Positions 8,349 through 16,221 of a stretch of DNA of 64,000 nt are shown here, one piece after another. Each line of letters opens with the position of its first letter. Position 1 is the first letter of the stretch. The stretch lies in the NCBI RefSeq assembly GCF_001411495.1, contig NZ_CP012981.1, positions 2,666,001 to 2,730,000 on the forward strand, given 5' to 3'. This stretch comes from Burkholderia cepacia ATCC 25416 (GTDB lineage Bacteria; Pseudomonadota; Gammaproteobacteria; Burkholderiales; Burkholderiaceae). The notes beneath the pieces are model-generated. The model ran no database searches. It was not told the origin of the DNA and saw only the letters and a list, made by a program, of their open reading frames with translations. The position numbers were made by a program, and so were the translations under genes.

Positions 8349-8393
8349 CTGTATGGATATACAGTTTATCGCGGCGGAAGGATGGGGTGTCAA
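8349..8393 (-). promoter_or_regulatory. LexA-repressed promoter of the 85-residue prophage gene
   Basis: On the minus strand there is a consensus -35 TTGACA (8388-8393), a 17-base spacer and a -10 GATAAA (8365-8370). A LexA box CTGTATGGATATACAG (8349-8364) lies directly after the -10, where bound LexA would block initiation. The box differs by one base from the first box in front of lexA (33498-33513). The start codon is about 17 bases after the box. Confidence 0.85.
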
Positions 8394-8562
8394 CTCGAAA
8401 AATTGGGGCCCGCACGTGACGTGTCAGCTCGGCCGGCCACCGAAAGGCAGGGGCGAAACGTTGGGAATGAAGAGAAAAAAATCCCATTGAATCAAGGGTC
8501 AGTTTTCCTGTATTATTCCCACGCGCTAGCCTGTGAGGCTTGATGGATAAGGATGGCACGCT

Positions 8563-8611
8563 AGGATTGTGATTCCTGTCGTCGTGGGTTCGAGTCCCAT
8601 CAGCCACCCCA
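8563..8611 (+). other. Prophage attachment site: 3' fragment of tRNA-His
   Basis: From the anticodon arm (loop TTGTGAT with anticodon GTG at 8569-8571) through the T-arm GTGGGTTCGAGTCCCAT to the encoded CCA at 8609-8611, the sequence reads as the 3' part of a histidine tRNA. The bases before 8562 do not form a D-arm and do not pair with the acceptor CAGCCAC, so the gene is not complete. This is what integration into the 3' end of a tRNA gene leaves at the distal prophage end. The exact left edge of the core is inferred. Confidence 0.8.
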
Positions 8612-8625
8612 CCGAATGCATTAAC

Positions 8626-8651
8626 AAAACAGGCGCTTAGGCGCCTGTTTT
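8626..8651 (+). terminator. Terminator behind the tRNA-His fragment
   Basis: AAAACAGGCGC and GCGCCTGTTTT form a perfect eleven-base-pair stem with a TTAG loop. It is probably the original terminator of the host tRNA-His gene, now separated from its 5' part by the prophage. Confidence 0.8.
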
Positions 8652-9033
8652 GCTTTGCGGGAGGCGATCAGGCGCAATAGCGTCGATTCAAGCCTCGTCG
8701 TCTCCCTCCAGAGCGTTCTGCTCGCCATCCATCCATTTTGCGCATCCAGTCGGGAACAACTCGGTGTCGTGCTTGAGCTGTATCGCTCACACGAGCGGGT
8801 CATTCCGGCCAACGGTATCGCGATCGCGTAGACATGCCGAGTGTCGTACTTCGTGCAGTCGAAAATTGCGGTGCCGGGAATCCGAGTGAATGAACGCAGC
8901 CGCGCCAATGCGCCGAAAGGAGCGGGCGGTCAAATTTCCGGTTGCGTTTTGCGCGCGCTATTGGCGGAGCGGCGTTCTACGGTAAATTGATGGGCTCCAC
9001 AGGATTTGGAATTCGAGGCTTCTCGGGGAATCC
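8652..9033 (+). other. Gap with no supported gene
   Basis: Two short overlapping open frames exist on opposite strands (8650-8889 and 8621-8908), but neither has a ribosome site or recognisable features. Base composition is less GC-rich than the rest of the chromosome. It is probably decayed DNA next to the integration site. Confidence 0.5.
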
Positions 9034-9552
9034 ATGCGGTCAAAGAGTAAACCCGTTGGCCAGACAACGGAACGGCAAACCGATTCAAGGCCAAAGATTA
9101 CGGTTATGACGACTCTCAGGGTGGTGAGGACGTCGTTTTATCTGCTCGCTGGAGTCGCGCCGGCGATGCCCCTGCTGATCTTGTCGTGGCTTGTGTTTAT
9201 CCATTTTTTGCTGGATTGGACCGTGGATTGGCCTATAGCGTGGTCTTTTCTTTTTTCCACCGCAGGCGGCATCGGCTTGCTTCTCGCAACTTGCGTTTTG
9301 CCGCAAAAGGCGCGAATCAAATACGTTGCGGGAGTCAGCGTTCTATTGATCTGCGGGAGCGTCGTCAGCTTGCCGTCGGCCATTGCCTCGTTCGAAAAAA
9401 TCATCGATAACCACCGAATCGGTTATCACATGCATCCGGTGGATTTTGGTGACTTTGCCCTCATCGCGTGCAACGTCGTGGCGATCGTGTATCAGCTGGA
9501 GGTGCTTGCAGCACTGCTTGTAAGACGCTTGGCCAGGGTTCCCACCCGATAG
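9034..9552 (+). CDS. Hypothetical multi-pass membrane protein
   Basis: The product is 172 residues from the ATG at 9034, or 148 from the ATG at 9106 (MTTLRVV). Four hydrophobic segments are visible, including FYLLAGVAPAMPLLILSW, AWSFLFSTAGGIGLLL and IACNVVAIVYQLEVLAALL. I do not recognise the family. Base composition is lower in GC than the neighbours and codon use is less biased, suggesting acquired DNA beside the tRNA-His integration site. Confidence 0.5.
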   Translation: MRSKSKPVGQTTERQTDSRPKITVMTTLRVVRTSFYLLAGVAPAMPLLILSWLVFIHFLLDWTVDWPIAWSFLFSTAGGIGLLLATCVLPQKARIKYVAGVSVLLICGSVVSLPSAIASFEKIIDNHRIGYHMHPVDFGDFALIACNVVAIVYQLEVLAALLVRRLARVPTR

Positions 9553-9802
9553 GTTCCGATCCGCGTCATCCTCGCAACGTCATCGCGCTGTTTCCCTTTC
9601 TTGAGCAGGTGAGTCAGGCGCTGAAGCTGGCGCAAGATGCTGGATGCGCTCCGGCCTTCATCTATCAAAACGTCGTCGCCGCTATTCGGACGGCAAGCGC
9701 ATGGCGATGGGGTATGGTGCGACCGAGTGGGATTGTTGTTTTTGCGCGTCCGGTCAGGCGCGCATTCGAACGTAGCGAATGCCGCGAAAAGCAAACCCGT
9801 CC
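9553..9802. other. Intergenic region without a recognisable gene
   Basis: No frame with family features is visible on either strand; the long minus-strand frame through it overlaps the VUT gene in another phase. Confidence 0.4.
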
Positions 9803-10321
9803 TCACCGATCGACCACATTGCTCGCGATTCCCGCCTGAGCCGATCGAGTGTTTCGAAACACCACCCACGACCACAAGGCGCCGCCAGCCACCTTGGCGA
9901 CGAACTGCAGCGCGGCGATCGTCGGAAACACGGCCCCGAACGCAATAAGCGGAAAGATGATGGAGTCGACAGCGGCACCCGCGACGTTCGCGCCGTTTGC
10001 GCGCGCCAGTATCGGAAAGCGACGTGCGAGTTGAAACACGACTGCGCTCGCCACGGCTGCCGAACCGAACGCCACCAGGGACGCGACGGCGATTTCCTTG
10101 GCGGCAGGATTGAGTGCATAACTGACGACACCGGCGGCCGCGATCAACGCAAACATTCGCGACCAAAGCGCGCGGCCTCGCCAATCGAGGTGGAGCCGGT
10201 CTCGAATCGCGAGATCGAGGCCGATCAGCAGGAACGCGATGATCGGTGTAGCAGCCGGCCCGAAATGAGCGACCATCAGGTTGGCGACGGCGACCGCTGC
10301 GATATAGATCAAGACGTACAT
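9803..10321 (-). CDS. VUT family membrane protein (queuosine-precursor transporter family)
   Basis: From the ATG at 10321 the product has 172 residues with about six hydrophobic helices. The blocks LIYIAAVAVANLMV, RDRLHLDWRG and GANVAGAAVDSIIFPLIAFG match the VUT_1/DUF165 family, whose studied members take up queuosine precursors such as preQ0. The ATG at 10321 is preferred over 10381 because AGGGGA precedes it at good distance. Substrate in this organism is not shown by the sequence. The gene stands alone and faces away from the acetyltransferase. Confidence 0.7.
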   Translation of the reverse strand: MYVLIYIAAVAVANLMVAHFGPAATPIIAFLLIGLDLAIRDRLHLDWRGRALWSRMFALIAAAGVVSYALNPAAKEIAVASLVAFGSAAVASAVVFQLARRFPILARANGANVAGAAVDSIIFPLIAFGAVFPTIAALQFVAKVAGGALWSWVVFRNTRSAQAGIASNVVDR

Positions 10322-10474
10322 GATTCCCCTGCGGTAAAGAGTGCGCGCTGCGTCGATTCGGAGCCGAAGTTTGCCATACATGGCCGATTGGACAGGATAT
10401 CGCCACAGTGCCGCCGGTATTCGTCAATCCATCGTCGACGCGAGATTGTATGGCCGTATTCAGTCGACGTGATG

Positions 10475-10502
10475 TTGCGCAATTTCCTTTTTCGACTAAG
10501 GT
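10475..10502 (+). promoter_or_regulatory. Possible promoter of a small RNA
   Basis: TTGCGC (10475-10480), a 16-base spacer and TAAGGT (10497-10502) resemble a sigma-70 promoter. No open frame of note follows before the terminator at 10569-10601, so a transcript of about 95 bases would be non-coding. Confidence 0.35.
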
Positions 10503-10507
10503 TCTCG

Positions 10508-10601
10508 CTCCCGGTGCCGTTATCTTTCCTGGACAGCCCTCGTGCCTCGAATGCTGATCCGTTTTCTTGCCTGCTCGCGTTTCGCGTGAGCAGGCTTTTT
10601 T
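10508..10601 (+). ncRNA. Candidate small RNA ending in an intrinsic terminator
   Basis: No gene lies upstream on the plus strand that could need the strong terminator at 10569-10601, because the nearest upstream gene points the other way. With the promoter-like sequence at 10475-10502 this gives a candidate RNA of about 95 bases. No known RNA family is recognised. Confidence 0.35.
10569..10601 (+). terminator. Intrinsic terminator in a gene-free region
   Basis: GCCTGCTCGCG pairs with CGCGTGAGCAGGC (one bulged T) and is followed by six T. Confidence 0.75.
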
Positions 10602-10713
10602 CGTTTATGGCGGAATGAGACAGGGACTTGGCGCGAGCCGACAGCGCGCAACAGTCTTACATTGGTGTAACGTATCGACTTCCTCGTGCCCTCATGCTTT
10701 GCAGGGCCGTTCG

Positions 10714-10749
10714 ATCCCGACAGCCAATGACAGTGTCGGGATTTTTTTT
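10714..10749 (+). terminator. Second intrinsic terminator in the same gene-free region
   Basis: ATCCCGACA and TGTCGGGAT form a perfect nine-base-pair stem with an eleven-base loop and a run of eight T. The 110 bases between the two terminators contain no supported open frame, suggesting a second short transcript. Confidence 0.75.
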
Positions 10750-11012
10750 GCCTGTGCCTCGTTGTTTTGGCAACGAACTGCAGCGGTGCACGAACCCGGC
10801 ATGGCGTCCGGCAGACAACTGCTGACGCGATCGCGTCAGGCGTGACGGAGGCGAACGCCTGCAAACATCACGAGCCAATGTGCGGCGACGGCGCTTGCAA
10901 GGTACGCGACGATAACCTGCGCGTGGCGACATTGAGCCTTGCGCGCCTCCACGCGGTATATTTCGCGGCGAGACGTCCCGATCAAGAGAACAAGTGGAAG
11001 GAGTGACCACCG

Positions 11013-11528
11013 ATGCCGGAAACCCGTGCCACGCTGCGTGCCGCGACAGCGCAAGACGCACGGCACATCGCTCGCCTGCACACGCTGAGCTGGCAAACTG
11101 CATACAGCCATATCTTGCCGGCGACCTACCTGTCCGACGAGGTGCCGACGGAACACGCGACCCGGTGGCGGCGATATTTCGATCGCAACGAAAACGAGCG
11201 GGGCCTGGTGCTGATCGCCGAGGCGGACGGCGAGCCCGTGGGGTTCGTCAGTGCCGAGCGCCCCGTCGATCCGGCGCTGGGCGTGCTGCTCGACTGCCTG
11301 CACGTCCATCCTTCGCATCACGGAGGCGGCACGGGCAAGCACATGATCGAAGCCGTCCGTGCATGGGCGCGAACGCTCGGCGTGCACCAGGTCCATCTGA
11401 AGGTATTGGCGGGCAACGAGCGCGCGATCGGTTTCTACGAGCACAACGGATGGCAACTGGCGGGTATCGAAACGAGCCGCATCGGCCAGACGGAAGTCAC
11501 CGACCGGATCTATGCGATACAGGCCTAG
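11013..11528 (+). CDS. GNAT family N-acetyltransferase
   Basis: The 171-residue product has the GNAT fold signals: an N-terminal RAATAQDARHIARLH, a central LLDCLHVHPSHHGGGTGKHMI with the acetyl-CoA pyrophosphate loop (HHGGGTGKH, about residues 96-104), and a C-terminal NERAIGFYEHNGW typical of motif B. It should transfer an acetyl group from acetyl-CoA to an amine. The SWQTAYSHILP segment near residues 28-38 is common in the RimI-like/YhhY-like branch. Substrate unknown. A GGAAGGAG ribosome site precedes the ATG. Confidence 0.85.
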   Translation: MPETRATLRAATAQDARHIARLHTLSWQTAYSHILPATYLSDEVPTEHATRWRRYFDRNENERGLVLIAEADGEPVGFVSAERPVDPALGVLLDCLHVHPSHHGGGTGKHMIEAVRAWARTLGVHQVHLKVLAGNERAIGFYEHNGWQLAGIETSRIGQTEVTDRIYAIQA

Positions 11529-11597
11529 CCACCTGGCCACATTCGAGCGAACGGCCGCATGATGCGCGGCCATCGCCGGGCGAAAGCCGAACGTACT

Positions 11598-12068
11598 TCA
11601 CGGTGACACGCCGCAGTACCGCACGAGCAAATCGGCTTCCGTCTCGTGCACTTCGACGGGCAGGGTCGTTGCACCTGCATAGGCAAGATAGCGAGCGCGA
11701 TGCTGGCCGTTCCGGAACGACGCGACGCCGACCTTCGACAGCCCGGGGATGCCGAGCAGCGTTCGCGTTCTCGTCTCGCGAAACGTGATGTACGGCATGT
11801 CCGGAATCCTGTCCTGTTCAGGATCGAGGAATTCGCGAATGCCCGCGGCTTTTCCTGGGGCCCAGTAAAGAACAGGCGGCAACACGTAGTCCGTCGTGTC
11901 CCGGTCGGCACATGCCAGCAGTTTCGGCAGGTCGATCGTCACGACCCGGTGTCGCGTATCGTCGCACGAGAATACCCGCTTGAGGTGCGTATGGGCATAC
12001 GGAGTGTGCCCGGGAAGCTGGACAATCCAGACCTCTACGCCATTTTGTTGTGCGCGGGCGAGTGCCAT
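11598..12068 (-). CDS. Conserved protein resembling plasmid fertility-inhibition factors
   Basis: The 156-residue product contains FRNGQHRARYLAYAGA (about residues 117-132), a ParB-like motif that I associate with the plasmid fertility inhibition factor family (FiwA-like), followed by LPVEVHETEA. Chromosomal copies of this family are frequent in Burkholderia and their role is unclear; blocking conjugative DNA transfer is the plasmid precedent. An AGAGGA ribosome site supports the ATG at 12068. The assignment rests on motif recall and is uncertain. Confidence 0.6.
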   Translation of the reverse strand: MALARAQQNGVEVWIVQLPGHTPYAHTHLKRVFSCDDTRHRVVTIDLPKLLACADRDTTDYVLPPVLYWAPGKAAGIREFLDPEQDRIPDMPYITFRETRTRTLLGIPGLSKVGVASFRNGQHRARYLAYAGATTLPVEVHETEADLLVRYCGVSP

Positions 12069-12355
12069 TTTTTCCTCTGGTATTGCAAGCGGCCGTCTTG
12101 GCCGGAGTTTAGCAGTGCGATTGCGATGGCGAAGCAGGGCAATACCCGGTACAGGAAAGCGCCGAGGGGAATGGTGAGCAAATCGAGTACAGTCATTTGT
12201 CGGCGATCGTTATCGACAGGTTATGAGAATATCGTGATCCCGCCAGCGGGAATGATCCGTCGCGCGAAATTCATGCAGAGTTCACACTGTGTCGCGAAAC
12301 CCGTCAAGCGCGGATGATCACAAGAACAGAGAGGGCGGATTGACCGGAGAAAACC
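12069..12355. other. Intergenic region between divergent genes
   Basis: About 290 bases between divergent genes, probably holding the promoters of both. No operator palindrome or extra gene is evident. Confidence 0.4.
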
Positions 12356-12778
12356 ATGTCGTCGAAACTTGAGATCGAATATCTCGATTACTGTTTCACC
12401 GCGACGCTCGAAGTCAGGGAGTCCGGTCGGACGGGCGTTGTCGATTGGCATCTCGAATCCGCTTCGCGAAGCAAGACACTTGCGTGGACCGTATTCGACC
12501 GCTATCTCGAGCGGAATGATTTCGCGGATGAAGAGGATGCGCGTGCCAATATCGTCGACTGGCTGGAGCGGCTGGCCGCTCCGGGATTGGGTGCTTCCGC
12601 GGAAATGGCGAAGGCGAATGTGGTCGTTGCCGGCGCGGTGGTGACGGGCGCATCGACTGCATCGAACGCGTCAACGACATCGACCACATCGACTGCCGAA
12701 ATCGTCGGCGAAACCGTCATCGACATCGCCAGCGATCTCGACTGGATCGAGATGGTTGCCGAATGGCTTTTCAGCTGA
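12356..12778 (+). CDS. Hypothetical acidic protein
   Basis: The 140-residue product is acidic, with a conserved-looking N-terminal domain (EYLDYCFTATLEVRE; NIVDWLERLAAPG) and a low-complexity Ser/Thr/Ala stretch (about residues 98-112) before the end DLDWIEMVAEWLFS. No signal peptide or membrane helix. I do not recognise the family. CGGAGAAAACC before the ATG gives a good ribosome site, and codon use is like that of the host. Confidence 0.6.
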   Translation: MSSKLEIEYLDYCFTATLEVRESGRTGVVDWHLESASRSKTLAWTVFDRYLERNDFADEEDARANIVDWLERLAAPGLGASAEMAKANVVVAGAVVTGASTASNASTTSTTSTAEIVGETVIDIASDLDWIEMVAEWLFS

Positions 12779-12987
12779 CCGGCATGAGGACGAAACCCGG
12801 CTGTCATGATGCGGGCTCTTGTGTTCGCGAAACATGGTTTCAAAAAAAGATGCAGAAAAAATGAAGCCTGAATCGTGTCGATCGGAAAAATAGAATAAAC
12901 CTGCTTTGACAGCAGCCGCGACTTACCGGAGACTTGCGCCGGGCCTGAAAATATCCGCTTGCATTAAAACAAGATCAAATTCCAGAC

Positions 12988-13611
12988 ATGAAAAGAAGAG
13001 CGCTGCTGACGGCGGGCGCGATCGTCGCCGCCGGCCTGACAGGCTGCACGGCAATGCTGTTCGAAGATGGCCGATATGAAGAGACGGTCGACCGATTTCT
13101 CGTCAGCGAGGACGGCAAGAAATTCGTCGTGCTCGGCGAGAAATATCACTACATCTTCGATATGCCCGAGCATCTCGGTGCCGTGCTGGCATCGCCCTAC
13201 CGCAAGTCGATCAACGCGTCGCTCTATGAATTCGTCGCGCAGGGCAGCAAGATCTCGGGCAAGTTCCGGCTCCGGCTCCGTCGCGCCGATATGACCGACG
13301 AGGGCTGGGACCGCGCGCTGGAGGACGGCTTCACGATGCGCGGGAGCAGGGATCTGGAGATGAAGGGTGAACTGGCCGGTTCGCGTTATCTGGCCGATGG
13401 TTTTGCACAGGGCAAGACGTGGTCGTCGTTTGCGCATTCGTACAAGATCGACGTCACCGATCGCATCACCACGGCGGGCAAGGCCGTGCGCGTGCTCGCG
13501 ACGCCCGTCACGCTCGCGGCCGACGGCGTGATGATGATCGGGGCGGTGGTGCTGTCGCCTGTCATCGTGGTGTTGCTCGCGCCGGTCGCGGGCGTCGCGC
13601 TCGGGCCGTGA
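12988..13611 (+). CDS. Putative lipoprotein with C-terminal hydrophobic segment
   Basis: The 207-residue product starts MKRRALLTAGAIVAAGLTGC, a lipoprotein signal with Cys20 as the lipidated residue. The middle holds a beta-rich region (KKFVVLGEKYHYIFDMP), and the C-terminus is strongly hydrophobic (about residues 165-205, VMMIGAVVLSPVIVVLLAPVAG), unusual for a soluble lipoprotein. It is probably envelope-bound at both ends. I do not recognise a function. A hydrophobic tail of this type suggests insertion in or contact with the inner or outer membrane. Confidence 0.7.
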   Translation: MKRRALLTAGAIVAAGLTGCTAMLFEDGRYEETVDRFLVSEDGKKFVVLGEKYHYIFDMPEHLGAVLASPYRKSINASLYEFVAQGSKISGKFRLRLRRADMTDEGWDRALEDGFTMRGSRDLEMKGELAGSRYLADGFAQGKTWSSFAHSYKIDVTDRITTAGKAVRVLATPVTLAADGVMMIGAVVLSPVIVVLLAPVAGVALGP

Positions 13612-13748
13612 CGCGATCCGCGCGGCACGCGAGCGTGCCGGTTGCCGCGGCATTGTCACCAAATGGTGAGTTGCCGCACAGATCGTTGCGCGGCCGGCGC
13701 TCACAATCTGGCCGGTTGACCGTTCTTCCCCGGCCCGGTCAACCATTT

Positions 13749-13781
13749 CCCCGCTCGCTCGCGCAGGAGCGGGGGCTTTTT
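13749..13781 (+). terminator. Intrinsic terminator
   Basis: CCCCGCTC and GAGCGGGG form an eight-base-pair stem followed by GC and five T; it may end the lipoprotein transcript. Confidence 0.75.
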
Positions 13782-13954
13782 GCCCGTCCGACGCCGCAAG
13801 GCCGCGTCGGCGGAACCGGACAGGCGTTCGGCGGGCAGCGCAATCGCACCGGTTGCGTGTCCCTGCATCCGATCGCCCGGTCCGCACGTATCGCTTTCCT
13901 CGTGCCTGAGCGAACCCTCAGGCCCATCGCCGGTTTCGGCCGGTGATGCCTTGG

Positions 13955-13992
13955 TCCCGGCGGCGCGCATCAATGCCGCCGGGATGTTTTTT
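13955..13992 (+). terminator. Intrinsic terminator without an upstream gene
   Basis: TCCCGGCGGC and GCCGCCGGGA form a perfect ten-base-pair stem followed by TGTTTTTT. Confidence 0.75.
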
Positions 13993-14032
13993 GCGCCGGA
14001 TGCGTTGCATCACGTCGCTTGCGGCGGGCAGG

Positions 14033-14785
14033 TCAACCCGCTCGGCCAGCCTGTTCGACGCTGGTTTCCCATCCGTCGTATTCCCCTCCGAACGAATGTA
14101 CCTCGCGATTGATCGCGACCGTATGGCGTGTGATGTCGGCCAGTGCCATGGTGCCCTCGTGCGAGAACCGTACGGCCGACTTGCCGTCCTCGGTGGGGGC
14201 GACCGATTCGACCGGATAGCCTTTCGCTTCGGCCCAGTCCGCGAACTGATGCGCGTCGCTCTGGTCGGGGAAGTACGCCCAGTGCATCACGCGCCGGCTT
14301 ACATCGCCGGCGTCGCCTTTCTTCCGCAATTCGTCCAGCACGCGCATGTCGCGCATGATCTGCCGGTCGTCGTCGGTCGGGTAGAGCGTCTGCCAGTACG
14401 CTTCCTTGTCCGGATCGTCCTGGTGCGCGTACTGCAACGCGTAGGTCGTCTGATCGGCCAGCGCGTCGATGATCTCCGCCGCGGCCTCTTCGTCGAGCGA
14501 TACGTAGAAAAGGAAATCCCGATGGCCGTCGACGGTGATGCGGCCGACCTGCACACCACCTTTCGCCGTGATCGTGGCGTCCAGCAGGTTCTCGATCTTC
14601 GCGAGATCGGCGAATTCGTCGCCGGTCGGCAGGCCTTCCGGCGTCGGATGCGCAAAGGGGACGCGCACGCTGAGCAGCGACGTGCGCGGATCGCCTTCTG
14701 CGATTTCCGCAAAGTCGTGGTTGAAGCTGATGAAAGCCTGATGGTCGCCCATTCTGGCAGGGAAGGTTCCCCAGGCGTCGGTCAT
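14033..14785 (-). CDS. DUF695 plus RraB-like domain protein
   Basis: The 250-residue product has an N-terminal DUF695 region (WGTFPARMGDHQAFISFN) and a C-terminal RraB-like domain (MHWAYFPDQSDAHQFADW, then GYPVES, and REVHSFGGEYDGWET near the end). In Escherichia coli RraB binds RNase E and changes mRNA decay; proteins with the domain fused to DUF695 are widespread but not shown to do so. It is soluble, with no signal peptide. The ATG at 14785 has GGGAGA upstream. It is divergent from the VOC gene. Confidence 0.8.
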   Translation of the reverse strand: MTDAWGTFPARMGDHQAFISFNHDFAEIAEGDPRTSLLSVRVPFAHPTPEGLPTGDEFADLAKIENLLDATITAKGGVQVGRITVDGHRDFLFYVSLDEEAAAEIIDALADQTTYALQYAHQDDPDKEAYWQTLYPTDDDRQIMRDMRVLDELRKKGDAGDVSRRVMHWAYFPDQSDAHQFADWAEAKGYPVESVAPTEDGKSAVRFSHEGTMALADITRHTVAINREVHSFGGEYDGWETSVEQAGRAG

Positions 14786-14871
14786 GTGTTTCTCCCGTGC
14801 ACGATTGTCTGTTGACGGTTGTAAAGCGTCCCAATGTATCATCGAAAATCGCGTTGACCGGAGGGGCGCAC

Positions 14872-15255
14872 ATGATCGCGAGTCTGGGCATCCTGGTGCC
14901 GGTCGAAGACGATCGCTTTCGGGCGGTGGTGGATTTCTACCGTCTGGCGCTTGCGCTGCCGGTTCACTCCGAAGGCGTGTCGGCCGCGGGGAATCCGTGG
15001 CACCGCTTTGTGATGGGCGGAGCAACGCTGACCGTTCACACCGGCAGCGGCGGCAGGTTTCCGTATCCGGAGTTTCGGCCGACCGGCCATGGCATTGCGC
15101 TGGCCGTCGAAGTCGCGCATGTGTCGGAAGTCGTCGCACGGCTCGAGTCGTGCCGCGTCGGCATCCTGAACGAGTGGGACTACGGCGACGGCACGGTTGC
15201 GATTTCCGTGGCGGACCCGGCGGGAAACGTCTGCGAGATCTGGGGCCGTCCGTGA
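14872..15255 (+). CDS. VOC family (glyoxalase/bleomycin resistance) protein
   Basis: The 127-residue product has a single VOC unit pair: GILVPVEDDRFRAVVDFYRLAL at the start and a closing ISVADPAGNVCEIWG, where the Glu of CEIWG is a typical metal ligand. VOC proteins are small dioxygenases, isomerases or drug-binding proteins; the actual substrate cannot be read here. GGAGGGG lies 5 bases before the ATG. It is followed at short distance by a small gene and may form an operon with it. Confidence 0.8.
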   Translation: MIASLGILVPVEDDRFRAVVDFYRLALALPVHSEGVSAAGNPWHRFVMGGATLTVHTGSGGRFPYPEFRPTGHGIALAVEVAHVSEVVARLESCRVGILNEWDYGDGTVAISVADPAGNVCEIWGRP

Positions 15256-15302
15256 CCGTGCATCGGTACGGCGGGCCGCAAAAATATTCGAAGGAGATGC
15301 CG

Positions 15303-15611
15303 ATGTCGATGTTTGCGGTGAATGGTGTGCGAATCGATCCGCTCAGCGCGCGCGTGACGCACGTGCGCTGGGCGGCCGTGAATCCGTCCGACCGGTCGTG
15401 GGCGGCGACGCCGAGCGAAGCGCCGGTGGCGGACGTGGCGCGCGCGCTCGCGTCCGGCAACGATGTCCGCGCAATCTTTTCGGCATCGGACGTCACCGCG
15501 ATCGGGCCCCGGCTCAAACGCGTGCTGTATCGCGATGCATCGGAAGGCATCGAGCTCGACATCGATGCAACGAACGAATCGCGCACGTTGCGCGATCTGC
15601 CGCAAATCTGA
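15303..15611 (+). CDS. Small conserved hypothetical protein
   Basis: The 102-residue product (SMFAVNGVRIDPLSARVTHV at the start, ending RTLRDLPQI) has no signal peptide or membrane segment. AAGGAG at 15291-15296 favours the ATG at 15303 over the one at 15297, which would leave no spacing. It resembles short hypothetical proteins of Burkholderia, but I know no function. It lies 47 bases behind the VOC gene. Confidence 0.6.
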   Translation: MSMFAVNGVRIDPLSARVTHVRWAAVNPSDRSWAATPSEAPVADVARALASGNDVRAIFSASDVTAIGPRLKRVLYRDASEGIELDIDATNESRTLRDLPQI

Positions 15612-15800
15612 CCGAAGCGGCATGCGTCGTCGCATGAATGGCGGCACCTGGCCGAACGGTAGCTCGCACGACGTCGATCGCGAGGAGTAGTATTGGACGA
15701 TCGTCGTGCCGCATGGCCGGTTGTGCCGAACGGTTTGACGGGTCACGCGATCTTCGGCGAGCCGTTACCGGAAGCGAACTTCGCAAACGCGTACGAGATC

Positions 15801-16043
15801 ATGTCCAGATCCCTCATCGCTCCGTGGGCATCCGCGTTTTGTCTGGCGCTGTCGGCTTGCCAGACGGCGTCCGAGCCGCCTCCGCTGCCGTCGCCCGACA
15901 CCGCGTCGGCGGCCGCAGCCGTTCCGGCATCGTCGCCAGCCGCGCCGATCCGTGGCATCGGCCTGGCACCTCATCTGGCAGGGCAGAGTCACTGGGCCAC
16001 CGGTCAATGCACGACCAACGGCACCGTCAAGGTGTGCAACTGA
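15801..16043 (+). CDS. Small putative lipoprotein
   Basis: From the ATG at 15801 the product has 80 residues: MSRSLIAPWASAFCLALSAC is a lipoprotein signal with the lipidated Cys20, followed by a Pro/Ala/Ser-rich linker and a short end with two Cys (QCTTNGTVKVCN) that could form a disulfide in the periplasm. No function is recognised. A longer in-frame start at 15693 exists but would place the signal in the middle of the protein. Confidence 0.6.
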   Translation: MSRSLIAPWASAFCLALSACQTASEPPPLPSPDTASAAAAVPASSPAAPIRGIGLAPHLAGQSHWATGQCTTNGTVKVCN

Positions 16044-16221
16044 ATATGACCGGTGCCGACCGGGCACTGCCCGTTCCGCGTGGACGAGTGCGTGCTGCCG
16101 TGCGTCGATGCGTACCTTTTTCGATCACGATCATTTCCCGTCGGCACGCCGACCGTTTCAGCGCATCGACGGGGTGTCCAACTTCGCTCACCCGGCGGCC
16201 GTCGAGGTGAGCGATCGCACA

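Larger units (their letters stand above)
13612..14032 (+). other. Gene-free stretch with two tandem terminators
   Basis: No supported open frame lies between the lipoprotein gene and the RraB-domain gene. Two strong plus-strand terminators (13749 and 13955) sit 200 bases apart, so the second ends a transcript that must begin inside this stretch; a small RNA between about 13785 and 13992 is possible. Confidence 0.4.

Noticed and set aside
8535..8611. A complete tRNA-His gene
   Set aside because: The 5' half does not pair with the acceptor CAGCCAC and has no D-arm; only the 3' part from the anticodon arm is present.
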